From NCBI RefSeq assembly GCF_900091955.1, contig NZ_FMDF01000227.1:62001-126000 (forward strand): DNA of 64,000 nucleotides, in the 5' to 3' direction. The notes under the pieces were generated by a model that was given only the letters and a program-made list of their open reading frames with translations, had not been told where the DNA came from and did no database searches. The stretch is from Streptomyces sp. Ncost-T10-10d (GTDB lineage Bacteria > Actinomycetota > Actinomycetes > Streptomycetales > Streptomycetaceae). A program made the position numbers and the translations under genes. Below are positions 1 to 8,430 of the stretch, in pieces (position 1 is the stretch's first letter; every line of letters begins with the position of its first letter).

Positions 1-204
1 GACGAAGATCACCGTCTCACCGGCCTTGATGTCCATCGTGACGTTGTCCACCGCCGGGCTCGGACTGCCCGGATAGCGCTTGGTCAGATTGTCCAGATGG
101 ATGGTGGCGCCGGAAGCGGCCTTCGTCGACCCGGCGCTGTCGGCGGCCGTGCTCCCGTCGGCGGTATCGGAGCCGGTGTTCCCGGCACCGGCGGTCTCAG
201 ACAC
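1..204 (-). CDS. Osmoprotectant ABC transporter ATP-binding protein, N-terminal part
   Basis: Only the first 68 codons lie in the window; the gene runs off the left edge. The GTG start at 204 has AGGGGG just upstream and overlaps the end of the permease gene by 8 bases, which indicates translational coupling. A Ser/Gly/Ala-rich leader of about 34 residues precedes a typical ABC domain opening (IHLDNLTKRY, then AVDNVTMDIKAGETVIFV). The glycine/betaine OpuCA/ProV assignment rests mainly on the neighbouring OpuCB-type permease, because Walker A and any CBS domains lie outside the window. It would energise uptake of a compatible solute at the inner face of the membrane. Confidence 0.75.
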   Translation of the reverse strand, partial: MSETAGAGNTGSDTADGSTAADSAGSTKAASGATIHLDNLTKRYPGSPSPAVDNVTMDIKAGETVIFV

Positions 205-844
205 GGATCCCCCTGGGAATGGTGAGCCGCCCGAGCAGTACGTACGCGGCGTCGAAGAGCAGGGCGAGGATGACGATGCCGAGCGTGCCCGCGAGCACCT
301 GATTGAGCGCGTTGGCGCTGCCCAGCGAGGCGATGCCGCGGAAGATCTCATTGCCCAGGCCGGGGCCCGACGCGTAGGCGGCGATGGCGGCGATGCCCAT
401 CAGCATCTGTGTGGAGACCCTGATGCCGGTGAGGATCGGCGGCCAGGCGAGCGGCAGCTCCACCCGGCACAGCCGGGCCGGCCGCGACATCCCGATGCCC
501 TTCGCCGCGTCGACGAGCGACGGATCGACGCCGCGCAGCCCCACGATCGAGTTACGGACGACCGGCAGCAGCCCGTACAGCGTCAGAGTGATCACCGTGG
601 GCGCGACCCCGAGCCCGACCAGCGGGATGAGCAGACCGATCGCGGCGAGGGAGGGAATGGTGAGGATCGTCGCCGTCGACGTGATCGCCAGCGACCCCGC
701 CCATCCGCTGCGGTAGGTGACGACCCCGATCAGGACACCCAGCACGGTGGCGATGACCATGCACTGGAATACGGCACTGACGTGCTGATACGCGTCGGTG
801 AGCAGCTGTTGATGCCGGTTGCCCAGGTACTCCCAGAAGCTCAC
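197..844 (-). CDS. Osmoprotectant (glycine betaine/choline/carnitine) ABC transporter permease, OpuCB-like
   Basis: This 215-residue integral membrane protein has about five or six hydrophobic segments and the cytoplasmic EAA-type loop (GIGMSRPARLCRVELPLAWP near residues 117-136) that contacts the ATPase. Its size and the VVRNSIVGLRGVDPSLVDAAKG stretch are typical of OpuCB/ProW-type permeases. The start is a GTG at 844 with GAGGAG upstream. It lies 15 bases downstream of the AsnC-family gene and overlaps the ATPase gene, so the three probably form one leftward operon. The substrate is inferred from the family; carnitine, choline or betaine are all possible. Confidence 0.85.
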   Translation of the reverse strand: MSFWEYLGNRHQQLLTDAYQHVSAVFQCMVIATVLGVLIGVVTYRSGWAGSLAITSTATILTIPSLAAIGLLIPLVGLGVAPTVITLTLYGLLPVVRNSIVGLRGVDPSLVDAAKGIGMSRPARLCRVELPLAWPPILTGIRVSTQMLMGIAAIAAYASGPGLGNEIFRGIASLGSANALNQVLAGTLGIVILALLFDAAYVLLGRLTIPRGIRV

Positions 845-859
845 ACGCCACTCCTCGGC

Positions 860-1333
860 TCAGTCGTTGTCCCCTGCGGCCTGCTCGACGAGCGGGATGA
901 TGCGCAGCGGAACCGGGTTCTCCATGACGATGGCCGTGGAGGCCCGGACGATGCCATCAAAACCGACAACCCGGTCGATCACCCGTTGAAGATCGGCGTT
1001 GGAACGCGCGACGAGACGGCAGAGCATGTCGCCGTGCCCGGTGGTGGTGTGCAGCTCCAGCACTTCCGGAACACCGGCCAAGTGGGCCCGTACATCGGCG
1101 CCTTGACCCTGTTTGATCTCCAGCGTCGCGAACGCGGTGACGGGGTAGCCGAGCGCCGCCGGATCGACGGTCGGGCCGAATCCGCGGATGACTCCATTCG
1201 ACTGAAGCCGGTCGAGGCGCGCCTGCACCGTCCCGCGCGCCACGCCGAGCCGGCGCGACGCCTCCAGGACGCCGATACGGGGCTCGCGGGCCAGCAGTAC
1301 GATGAGCCGCCCGTCCAGGTGATCGATCGCCAT
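860..1333 (-). CDS. Lrp/AsnC family transcriptional regulator
   Basis: The protein has 157 residues, with an N-terminal helix-turn-helix (LDGRLIVLLAREPRIGVLEA, then ARGTVQARLDRL) and a C-terminal RAM-type effector and oligomerisation domain (VLELHTTTGHGDMLCRLVAR). The ATG at 1333 was chosen over an upstream ATG because GGAGG lies 7 bases before it. The gene is divergent from hppD across 134 bases and 15 bases ahead of the OpuCB-like gene. This position suggests that it senses an amino acid or aromatic intermediate and controls hppD, the transporter, or both. That role is an inference from position. Confidence 0.88.
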   Translation of the reverse strand: MAIDHLDGRLIVLLAREPRIGVLEASRRLGVARGTVQARLDRLQSNGVIRGFGPTVDPAALGYPVTAFATLEIKQGQGADVRAHLAGVPEVLELHTTTGHGDMLCRLVARSNADLQRVIDRVVGFDGIVRASTAIVMENPVPLRIIPLVEQAAGDND

Positions 1334-1467
1334 GGTGCGCCTCCGGGGGGTCGCTGTGATGGTCATCATGTACAGATAGCCCGGCCATCATCGCTATCGG
1401 CTGTGCAGATTGCCCAGCGGATTCGCGAACTGTTGCGCACCTTGCGAAGCGGCGAGAGCCTTCGACC

Positions 1468-2613
1468 ATGACTGAGACTCTGCACACCACCCCCGACACA
1501 GCCCGGCAGGCCGACCCCTTCCCGGTCAAGGGAATGGACGCGGTCGTCTTCGCCGTCGGCAATGCCAAGCAGGCCGCTCACTACTACTCGACGGCCTTCG
1601 GCATGAAGCTGGTCGCCTACTCCGGACCGGAGAACGGCAGCCGCGAGACGGCGAGTTACGTCCTGACCAATGGCTCCGCCCGTTTCGTCTTCACCTCCGT
1701 CATCAAGGCGTCCACCGACCACGGCCGCTTCCTCGCCGACCACGTCACCGAGCACGGCGACGGCGTCGTCGACCTGGCCATCGAGGTGCCGGACGCCCGC
1801 GCGGCCTACGCGTACGCGGTCGAGCACGGCGCCCTCGGCCTCGCCGAGCCGCACGAGGCCAAGGATGAGCACGGCACGGTCGTACTGGCCGCCATCGCCA
1901 CCTACGGCAAGACCCGTCACACCCTCGTCGAGCGCACCGGCTACGACGGCCCGTACCTGCCCGGCTACGTCGCCGCGGCCCCCATCGTCGAGCCGCCGGC
2001 CAAGCGGACCTTCCAGGCCATCGACCACTGCGTCGGCAATGTGGAACTCGGCCGGATGAACGAGTGGGTCGGCTTCTACAACAAGGTCATGGGCTTCACC
2101 AACATGAAGGAGTTCGTGGGCGACGACATCGCCACCGAGTACTCCGCCCTCATGTCGAAGGTCGTCGCCGACGGCACCCTGAAGGTGAAGTTCCCGATCA
2201 ACGAACCGGCGATCGCCAAGAAGAAGTCCCAGATCGACGAGTATCTGGAGTTCTACGGCGGCGCGGGCGTCCAGCACATCGCGCTCGCCACGAACGACAT
2301 CGTCGCCTCGGTGCGCGCGATGCGGGCGGCCGGCGTCCAGTTCCTGGACACCCCCGACTCGTACTACGACACCCTCGGCGAGTGGGCGGGCGAGACCCGC
2401 GTCCCCGTGGAGACCCTGCGCGAACTGAAGATCCTCGTCGACCGCGACGAGGACGGCTACCTGCTGCAGATCTTCACCAAGCCGGTCCAGGACCGCCCGA
2501 CCGTCTTCTTCGAGATGATCGAGCGCCATGGCTCGATGGGCTTCGGCAAGGGCAACTTCAAGGCCCTGTTCGAGGCGATCGAGCGCGAGCAGGAGAAGCG
2601 CGGCAACCTCTGA
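1468..2613 (+). CDS. hppD: 4-hydroxyphenylpyruvate dioxygenase
   Basis: The 381-residue enzyme converts 4-hydroxyphenylpyruvate, CO2 and water release included, to homogentisate in tyrosine catabolism; it is also the first step toward ochronotic (melanin-like) pigment. It has two vicinal-oxygen-chelate halves. The Fe(II) ligands expected for the family are visible in the C-terminal half: His187 (AIDHCVGNVELG), His270 (GVQHIALATNDI) and Glu349 (TVFFEMIERHG). The C-terminal GFGKGNFKALFEAIEREQ helix is also typical. Length matches bacterial HPPD. It is divergent from the AsnC-family regulator and ends at a strong terminator, so it is probably monocistronic. Confidence 0.97.
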   Translation: MTETLHTTPDTARQADPFPVKGMDAVVFAVGNAKQAAHYYSTAFGMKLVAYSGPENGSRETASYVLTNGSARFVFTSVIKASTDHGRFLADHVTEHGDGVVDLAIEVPDARAAYAYAVEHGALGLAEPHEAKDEHGTVVLAAIATYGKTRHTLVERTGYDGPYLPGYVAAAPIVEPPAKRTFQAIDHCVGNVELGRMNEWVGFYNKVMGFTNMKEFVGDDIATEYSALMSKVVADGTLKVKFPINEPAIAKKKSQIDEYLEFYGGAGVQHIALATNDIVASVRAMRAAGVQFLDTPDSYYDTLGEWAGETRVPVETLRELKILVDRDEDGYLLQIFTKPVQDRPTVFFEMIERHGSMGFGKGNFKALFEAIEREQEKRGNL

Positions 2614-2630
2614 GCTCCCAGAGCGTGAAC

Positions 2631-2659
2631 GCGGGGCCCCGGCGAACCCGGGGCCCCGC
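2631..2659 (+). terminator. Terminator after hppD
   Basis: A perfect 12-bp GC-rich stem (2631-2642 with 2648-2659) closes a 5-base loop, 18 bases after the hppD stop. There is no U tract, which is usual in Streptomyces. Confidence 0.8.
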
Positions 2660-2829
2660 CTCATGCGCCCAGGGCCTCGACCCCCTCCAAAGGACCGGGG
2701 CCGAGGCCCACGCCACCCTGCGCCGGTGGACGGTTCGGGCAGCGAGGGAATTCGCCGGACGGCCCGCTATGTGCGGGCGGTCCGGCGACCGGACCGACGA
2801 GGAACCCGGACGAAGTACCGCCTGCCCCG

Positions 2830-4431
2830 TCAGCGGCTGCTCAGCACATGCGAGGCCGGGGCCTCGGCGGGTGCGTGTCGCTGCGGCGCCGGTGCGACGG
2901 GCCGCGGCTTCGCCGCCGACGCGGGGCCCCGGGCCGGCTGCGGGACGTCAGCCGGAGGGCCGCCCAGGGCATCCAGGGCCTTCTGGGCCGCCGGGCCTTC
3001 CAGCGGCGAGAAGTGCGGGTTGATGAGCAGGGCCTCCGCCAGATTGCGGCGTGCCGGACCGTAGTCCTTCAACGCCTGCTGGATCGCGCCCAGATGGGAC
3101 ATGTACGGGGCGCTCTGCCCATCCGTGGCGACCGCCCGCGTCGCGTACTGCAGCGCGGCGGACGAGTCCCCGGAGCGATGCAGCGCCCAGCCCAGCGCGT
3201 CCGCCACCGCCGCGCTGCGGTGCGACCGGTCCCATTCCGCCTTCAGCAGCTTCACCGCCGCGGCCGGGTCCCCGTGATCCGTCTCGAAACGGCCGCGCAG
3301 AGTCGCGTTGTCCACGCCCTCGCCGGCGTCACGCGTGAGAGCCGTGCCGAGCTGTGCGTACTGGCTCCGCGCATCTTCGTCCCGGCCCAGCGACTCGTAC
3401 AACTCGCCCAGCTCCAACATGTATTCGGGCCGGGGGAGGCCGGCCAGCGCCGCCTTGTAGTCGCGCTCGGCCTCGTCCGTACGGCCGAGCGCCACCATCG
3501 CCCTGGCCCGGCCCGCGAGCGACGGATGGGCACGGTCGGTCCGCAGCGCCGCGCTGTACTGCGCCACCGCCTTGTCGGGCTCGCCACGCTCCCAGGCCAG
3601 TTCGCCCAGCAGATACAGGCATTCCGCCTTCTGTGCCGGTGTGGTGGCCCGGTCCGCCGCGGCCTGCGCGTCGGCCCGCGCGTCCTCGCGCCGGCCGAGG
3701 TCCCGGTACCTCTGCGCCGTCCGGAGGAGCGCCGGGGCGCCGGAGTGCAGCGCCGTGAACTTCTCCACCGCCGTGTTCGCGGACCTGTAGTCACCGAGGC
3801 CGTTGTACGCGTCGATCAGGGCCGGATACACGTTCCACTGTTTCGGCTGCCGTGCCCGTACCGTCTCGCCCCACTTCTTCGCCGTGACGAAGTCGTGCCG
3901 GGCATTGGCGAGCGTCGCGAGCCCCACCCAGGCCGCCGTGTTCCCGTTCTCACCCGGCTGGATGTCCAGCGAACGCTTCAGCGCCTGTTCGGCCCGGCCG
4001 TAGTACGCCGCGTCCGCGGAACGCTGCCCCCACTCCACAAAGGCCGTACCGAGCAACGCCCACGACGGCGCGTCGGACGGATGCGTGCCCACCCACTGCT
4101 GCCGGTCCCCGATCAGCGCCGTCAGATCGGAGAGCGAGGCGGGGGAGCCCATGTCCCGGGCCTTCAGGGCCCGCGAAACCGGACCGGGCGCGGGCGGCGG
4201 CGCGGACTTCTTCTCGTCGTCCGGCACGGCCACCACCGCACCCGTCACCAGTACCGCAGCCGCCACCGCACCCATGGCCGCCCTGCGCAGCGTCGTACGC
4301 AGCGAAAGGGGCGGCAGCTCGGCCGGGTCCGGGTCCGGAGGGGCGGGGCCGGTTTCGGGGGGCTCAAGGGGAGGCTCGGTCGAATCGGGGGACTCCGGAG
4401 GCTGCTGCGGCATGACATCCATGCCGATCAC
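2830..4431 (-). CDS. Membrane-anchored tetratricopeptide repeat protein
   Basis: This 533-residue protein starts with a Pro/Glu-rich cytoplasmic segment (about residues 1-45) and one transmembrane helix (about 50-69). The rest is mainly TPR-type helical repeats, for example WVGLATLANARHDFVTAKKW, CLYLLGELAWERGEPDKAVA and ALGWALHRSGDSSAALQYAT, followed by a Pro/Ala-rich tail. TPR repeats act as protein-interaction scaffolds; the partner is unknown. The start could be any of three close ATGs (4431, 4422, 4413). It is divergent from the GlcD-like gene across 88 bases. A homologue sits next to hppD in S. coelicolor, from memory. Confidence 0.82.
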   Translation of the reverse strand: MIGMDVMPQQPPESPDSTEPPLEPPETGPAPPDPDPAELPPLSLRTTLRRAAMGAVAAAVLVTGAVVAVPDDEKKSAPPPAPGPVSRALKARDMGSPASLSDLTALIGDRQQWVGTHPSDAPSWALLGTAFVEWGQRSADAAYYGRAEQALKRSLDIQPGENGNTAAWVGLATLANARHDFVTAKKWGETVRARQPKQWNVYPALIDAYNGLGDYRSANTAVEKFTALHSGAPALLRTAQRYRDLGRREDARADAQAAADRATTPAQKAECLYLLGELAWERGEPDKAVAQYSAALRTDRAHPSLAGRARAMVALGRTDEAERDYKAALAGLPRPEYMLELGELYESLGRDEDARSQYAQLGTALTRDAGEGVDNATLRGRFETDHGDPAAAVKLLKAEWDRSHRSAAVADALGWALHRSGDSSAALQYATRAVATDGQSAPYMSHLGAIQQALKDYGPARRNLAEALLINPHFSPLEGPAAQKALDALGGPPADVPQPARGPASAAKPRPVAPAPQRHAPAEAPASHVLSSR

Positions 4432-4519
4432 TCTGCGTCAGTACGAAGAGCACACCGCGTCTTGCGGAGGCTGCGGCAGACGGGTTCACACCAATGGGCC
4501 CGAGTGCCACGCTTGGATC

Positions 4520-5887
4520 ATGAACGGTCTTCTCGAACAACTGCGTGCGGGTCTGCCCGCCGAGGCCCTGATCACCGATCCGGACGTCACCGCCTCCTAC
4601 GCCCACGACATGGCGAGCTTCTGCGATGCGGGCACGCCGGCCGTCGTCGTGCTCCCGCGCACGGTCGAGCAGGTCCAGCACGTGATGCGCACAGCCACGG
4701 CCCTGCGTGTCCCGGTCGTCCCGCAGGGAGCCCGTACCGGTCTGTCGGGCGCGGCCAACGCCTCCGACGACTGCATCGTGCTGTCCCTGGTGAAGATGGA
4801 CCGGATCCTGGAGATCAGCCCCGTCGACCGGATCGCCGTCGTCGAACCGGGCGTCATCAACGCGGTGCTGTCCCGGGCGGTCAACGAGCACGGTCTCTAC
4901 TACCCGCCGGACCCCTCCAGCTGGGAGATGTGCACCATCGGCGGCAACATCGGCACCGCGTCCGGCGGTCTGTGCTGCGTGAAGTACGGGGTCACCGCCG
5001 AATACGTACTCGGCCTGGAGGTCGTCCTCGCCGACGGGCGGCTGCTCACCACCGGCCGCCGTACCGCGAAGGGCGTCGCCGGATACGACCTCACACGGCT
5101 CTTCGTCGGCTCGGAGGGCAGCCTCGGCATCGTCGTCAAGGCCGTGCTCGCGCTGAAGCCCCAGCCGCCGCAGCAGCTGGTTCTGGCTGCCGAGTTCCCG
5201 AGCGCGGCCACCGCCTGCGAGGCGATCTGCCGGATCATGGAGCGCGGTCACACCCCGTCACTCCTCGAACTGATGGACCGTACAACAGTGCATGCCGTCA
5301 ACCGGATGGCCAACATGGGCCTCCCCGACACCACCGAGGCGCTGCTGCTCGCCGCCTTCGACACCCCGGACCCGTCGGCCGACCTGGCCGCCGTCGCCGA
5401 GCTGTGCACCGCGGCGGGCGCCACCGAGGTGGTCCCCGCGGAGGACGCCGCCGAGTCGGAAATGCTGCTCCAGGCCCGGCGGATGTCGCTCACCGCACTG
5501 GAGACGGTCAAGTCGGCCACGATGATCGACGACGTCTGCGTACCGCGCTCGAAGCTCGGCGCGATGCTCGAAGGCACCGCCGCCGTCGCCGAGAAGTACG
5601 ACCTCACCATCGGCGTCTGCGCGCACGCGGGCGATGGCAACACCCACCCCGTCGTCTGCTTCGACCACACCGACGCCGACGAGTCCCGGCGGGCCCGGGA
5701 ATCCTTCGACGAGATCATGGCGCTCGGCCTGGAACTCGGCGGCACGATCACTGGTGAACACGGCGTCGGTGTCCTGAAGAAGGAATGGCTCGCGCGCGAG
5801 CTCGGCGAGGTGAGCGTCGAACTGCACCGGGGCATCAAGCAGGCGTTCGACCCGCTCGGGCTGCTCAACCCGGGCAAGGTGTTCTGA
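4520..5887 (+). CDS. FAD-linked oxidase, glycolate oxidase GlcD-like
   Basis: The 455-residue protein belongs to the vanillyl-alcohol oxidase/GlcD superfamily. It has an FAD-binding PCMH domain (PQGARTGLSG at residues 68-77 and SSWEMCTIGGNIGTASGG) and a C-terminal cap with the GTITGEHGVG motif and a HAGDGNTHP loop. Such enzymes oxidise 2-hydroxy acids such as glycolate or D-lactate; the exact substrate cannot be read from the sequence. The ATG at 4520 was chosen because the family begins there; the frame stays open far upstream only because it lies antisense to the TPR gene. It converges with ssgG, with 23 bases between the stop codons. Confidence 0.88.
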   Translation: MNGLLEQLRAGLPAEALITDPDVTASYAHDMASFCDAGTPAVVVLPRTVEQVQHVMRTATALRVPVVPQGARTGLSGAANASDDCIVLSLVKMDRILEISPVDRIAVVEPGVINAVLSRAVNEHGLYYPPDPSSWEMCTIGGNIGTASGGLCCVKYGVTAEYVLGLEVVLADGRLLTTGRRTAKGVAGYDLTRLFVGSEGSLGIVVKAVLALKPQPPQQLVLAAEFPSAATACEAICRIMERGHTPSLLELMDRTTVHAVNRMANMGLPDTTEALLLAAFDTPDPSADLAAVAELCTAAGATEVVPAEDAAESEMLLQARRMSLTALETVKSATMIDDVCVPRSKLGAMLEGTAAVAEKYDLTIGVCAHAGDGNTHPVVCFDHTDADESRRARESFDEIMALGLELGGTITGEHGVGVLKKEWLARELGEVSVELHRGIKQAFDPLGLLNPGKVF

Positions 5888-5910
5888 CGGCCGGCCAGGA
5901 CCGCACCCGC

Positions 5911-6387
5911 TCACGCGTCGCCGTCCTGCCACTCGTCCGACGCCCACGGGTCGCTCAGCCACAGGTCGTCGGCCGGCAGCGGCGCGAGCAGCTCGGCGAG
6001 AGCCTCGTCGATGCCGAGCCGCTCGGTCTCCGTACCCGGCGGAACCAGTCGCAGAGTCCGCTCCACCCAGGCGGCCACCACGACGGACGGCACCTCCAGA
6101 AGGGCGTCGCCGTCGGGCGAGGTCAGGGCCACGAAGATGACGTTGCGCCGGTCGACCTTGGTGGGCCAGATCCGTACGTCCCCCTGGCCGCACGGCCGGA
6201 ACACGCCCTCGACCAGCAGATCGCGGGCGAACGTCCAGTGGACGGGGAAGTCGGAGCCGATGTGAAAGGCGACGTGCACGGCGTACGGGTCCTCCGTGCG
6301 GTACGTCAGCCGGGCAGGGACGGGGATGCTGCGCTCGGGCGACAGAACCAGCTTGAGCTCCAGCTCGCGTTCCACGACGGTGTGCAT
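5911..6387 (-). CDS. ssgG: SsgA-like sporulation and cell-division protein
   Basis: This 158-residue SALP-family protein has the family core: ELKLVLSPERSIPVPARLTY, DPYAVHVAFHIGSDFPVHWT, FARDLLVEGVFRPCGQGDVR and LTSPDGDALLEVPS. SALPs occur only in morphologically complex actinomycetes and control septum placement and peptidoglycan maintenance during sporulation. The assignment to SsgG follows from the extended acidic C-terminus (DDLWLSDPWASDEWQDGD) and from gene order next to the GlcD-like oxidase and hppD, as remembered for S. coelicolor. In that species SsgG helps localise septa. The ATG at 6387 matches the family start; the frame stays open further upstream without similarity. Confidence 0.9.
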   Translation of the reverse strand: MHTVVERELELKLVLSPERSIPVPARLTYRTEDPYAVHVAFHIGSDFPVHWTFARDLLVEGVFRPCGQGDVRIWPTKVDRRNVIFVALTSPDGDALLEVPSVVVAAWVERTLRLVPPGTETERLGIDEALAELLAPLPADDLWLSDPWASDEWQDGDA

Positions 6388-6476
6388 GAGTGCGTCCTTT
6401 CGGTGCCTGTGGGCCGGTCCCGCGACCGGTCCGCACAGGGAGAGAGCGCCTTCCCCGCCCTCTATTACGCGACTTC

Positions 6477-6502
6477 CGGAAAAATTTCCGCGTGACCGGA
6501 AA
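6477..6502. promoter_or_regulatory. Repeated CCGGAAA half-sites between ssgG and the RDD gene
   Basis: CGGAAA and TTTCCG form a short dyad at 6477-6490, and a third CCGGAAA copy follows at 6496-6502. They lie in the 211-base divergent region, about 90 bases upstream of ssgG, and could bind a regulator. No regulator is assigned. Confidence 0.3.
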
Positions 6503-6598
6503 GTGGCCCAAACCCCTGGACTGGCCCAGGGGTGCGCGGGCGTCTGGTAGATGTGGACCCGTTGTATTGAGGCCTCGAAGAGATACGGGACCACGGTG

Positions 6599-8296
6599 AT
6601 GAGCGCCCCAACCCCGGCACCCGGTGACGAAAGCCCCCGCGAGGGGTACTACCCCGACCCGTCCATTCCCGGATATGTCCGGTACTGGAACGGTGCTTCG
6701 TGGGTGCCCGGCACGAGCCGGCCCGCCCCTCAACAGGGCGAGCCGATGCCCGAGACGTCGTCCGGAGCGGCGGCCGAACCGCAGCCGCAGCCGCAGCCAT
6801 CGGCCCCGGCGCCCGCGCCGGTGGACGAGACCGGTCCGGTCTTCCTCGACGAGGAGCCGTACGCGGACAACCGCCCCGAACCGGCCACCGCTTGGCAGGC
6901 CGACGCCTCCCGGCAGACCGGCTTCGGCGGCGAACGCGACCGGCGGGTCTCCTGGGGCGGCGCCGGGCAACCCGGCGGACAGGGCGAGCAGAGCCGGCCG
7001 CCGTCGGGGCCGGAGTCCGGGGCGGGGTCCGGCTCGGGACCGGAGTCCGGCCGGGATCCGCGTACGTCTGCGGACCGGACCCCGGCCGACCGTGTCCCTG
7101 CGGTCCGGGAACCCGTCGATCGGGCCCCTGCGGTCCGGGAACCGGTTGATCGGGCCCCTGCGGTCCGGGAACCGGTTGATCGGGCCCCTGCGGTCCGGGG
7201 ACCTGTTGATCGGGCCCCTGCGGTCCGGGAACCCGTCGACCGTGCTCCCGTGGACCCGCGCCGGCCGGCCTCCCCGGATCGGACGGGCGGTGCGCTGCCG
7301 GGCATGCGTGACGGCAGGAGCCAGGCCCCCGAGAACACGGTCGCGATCCGTGCCGTGGGCCGGGGCGGCCGTCCGTCGGCTCCCCGGATGATGGAACAGG
7401 AGCCTGCGGACGGGACGATGGCGATCCGTGCGATCGCCCCCGGGACCGACGCGCAGCCCCCCGCACAGGCCCAGGCGCAGCCCCCCGCACAGCCCCCCGC
7501 CCCGGCCCAGAGCCAGCCCTCCGCCCCGGTAACCCCGGTACAGGCCCCCGCCCCGGCTCCCGCCGAGCTCAACAGTCCTCTCACCCCGGGCCCCGGCGGC
7601 GGTGTCGCCTCCTGGGCGCAGCAGGTCCACCAACTCGCCCAGCCCGACCAGGCAGCCCGCCCGCAGTCCCAGCAACACCAGCCCCACCTCCCGCTCCAGG
7701 GGCAGCAGTCTCCCTCGCAGCCCGGTGCGCACGGTGGACAGCCGGACCAGCCCGTCGTGCCCTGGAAGCCCCCGGTCAACGACCCCTTCCAGCAGCTCGC
7801 GCAGGCCCAGGCATCGGCCAGGCCCGCCGGACTCGGCAGGAGGTTCGCCGCTCGGCTCGTCGACACGGTGGTGCTGGCGGCGCTCGTCGGCGCGATCGGC
7901 TTCCCGCTCGTCTCGCGGGCGATGGACCACATCGACGAGAAGATCAGCGCGGCGAAGCTGTCCGGTGAGACGGTCACCGTCTGGCTGGTGGACTCCACCA
8001 CGGCCGGTCTGTTCGGTGGGGTGCTCGGCGCGTTCCTCGTGCTCGGCGTCCTGCTGGAGGCGCTGCCGACCGCCAAGTGGGGCCGTACGCTCGGCAAGAA
8101 GCTCTGCGGTCTCGAAGTGCGGGGCATCGAGTCCCACGAGGTCCCGTCCTTCGGCGCCGCGCTGCGCCGCTGGCTGGTCTACGGCGTGCTGGGCATCCTG
8201 GTGGTCGGGGTGGTCAATGTGCTCTGGTGTCTGTTCGACCGGCCGTGGCGCCAGTGCTGGCACGACAAGGCGGCGCACACCTTCGTAGCGGGCTGA
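6599..8296 (+). CDS. DUF2510 and RDD domain membrane protein with decapeptide repeats
   Basis: The 565-residue protein has three parts. An N-terminal DUF2510-type motif (YYPDPSIPGYVRYWNGASWV, about residues 17-36) comes first. A long Pro/Gln/Ala-rich linker follows and contains five perfect-register PAVREPVDRA-type decapeptides. The last 165 residues form an RDD domain with three membrane segments (GLGRRFAARLVDTVVLAALV, TAGLFGGVLGAFLVLGVLLE and the final RRWLVYGVLGILVVGVVNVL). The RDD function is unknown; ion exchange or transport has been proposed for some members. The ATG at 6599 directly precedes the DUF2510 motif. A second, shorter RDD gene follows. Confidence 0.85.
   Translation: MSAPTPAPGDESPREGYYPDPSIPGYVRYWNGASWVPGTSRPAPQQGEPMPETSSGAAAEPQPQPQPSAPAPAPVDETGPVFLDEEPYADNRPEPATAWQADASRQTGFGGERDRRVSWGGAGQPGGQGEQSRPPSGPESGAGSGSGPESGRDPRTSADRTPADRVPAVREPVDRAPAVREPVDRAPAVREPVDRAPAVRGPVDRAPAVREPVDRAPVDPRRPASPDRTGGALPGMRDGRSQAPENTVAIRAVGRGGRPSAPRMMEQEPADGTMAIRAIAPGTDAQPPAQAQAQPPAQPPAPAQSQPSAPVTPVQAPAPAPAELNSPLTPGPGGGVASWAQQVHQLAQPDQAARPQSQQHQPHLPLQGQQSPSQPGAHGGQPDQPVVPWKPPVNDPFQQLAQAQASARPAGLGRRFAARLVDTVVLAALVGAIGFPLVSRAMDHIDEKISAAKLSGETVTVWLVDSTTAGLFGGVLGAFLVLGVLLEALPTAKWGRTLGKKLCGLEVRGIESHEVPSFGAALRRWLVYGVLGILVVGVVNVLWCLFDRPWRQCWHDKAAHTFVAG
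7097..7246 (+). repeat. Five tandem 30-bp repeats inside the RDD gene
   Basis: Units start at 7097, 7127, 7157, 7187 and 7217. Each encodes a decapeptide of the form PAVREPVDRA in frame. The inner copies differ at one or two bases, mostly silent, which suggests recent expansion by slippage or recombination. Confidence 0.9.
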
Positions 8297-8316
8297 TTCC
8301 GCGCGAGGGCCCGCGG

Positions 8317-8357
8317 AGGCCACTCCTCCGGCTGACGGCTCATCGGGGGAGTGGCCT
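8317..8357 (+). terminator. Terminator between the two RDD genes
   Basis: The arms 8317-8330 and 8344-8357 form a 14-bp stem with one G-U pair and a 13-base loop, 20 bases after the stop of the first RDD gene. The two RDD genes may therefore be separate transcripts. Confidence 0.7.
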
Positions 8358-8430
8358 TCGGGGGACGTGCCGTTCCCCCGAACGCACCTGAGCCGTTGCG
8401 GGCGCCCGTGGGCCGGGGTGCACTGCCCCC

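Noticed and set aside
80..1471. A 463-codon open frame on the plus strand opposite the OpuC/AsnC genes
   Set aside because: It lies antisense to two recognisable genes, has no similarity to any family and a composition typical of reverse-frame reading in high-GC DNA.
7097..7246. Possible CRISPR-like repeats
   Set aside because: The units are directly tandem without spacers and encode a decapeptide in frame. No cas genes occur in the window.
5258..8323. A 1021-codon open frame on the minus strand across the GlcD-like, ssgG and RDD genes
   Set aside because: It overlaps three recognisable genes out of frame and consists of low-complexity shadow sequence.
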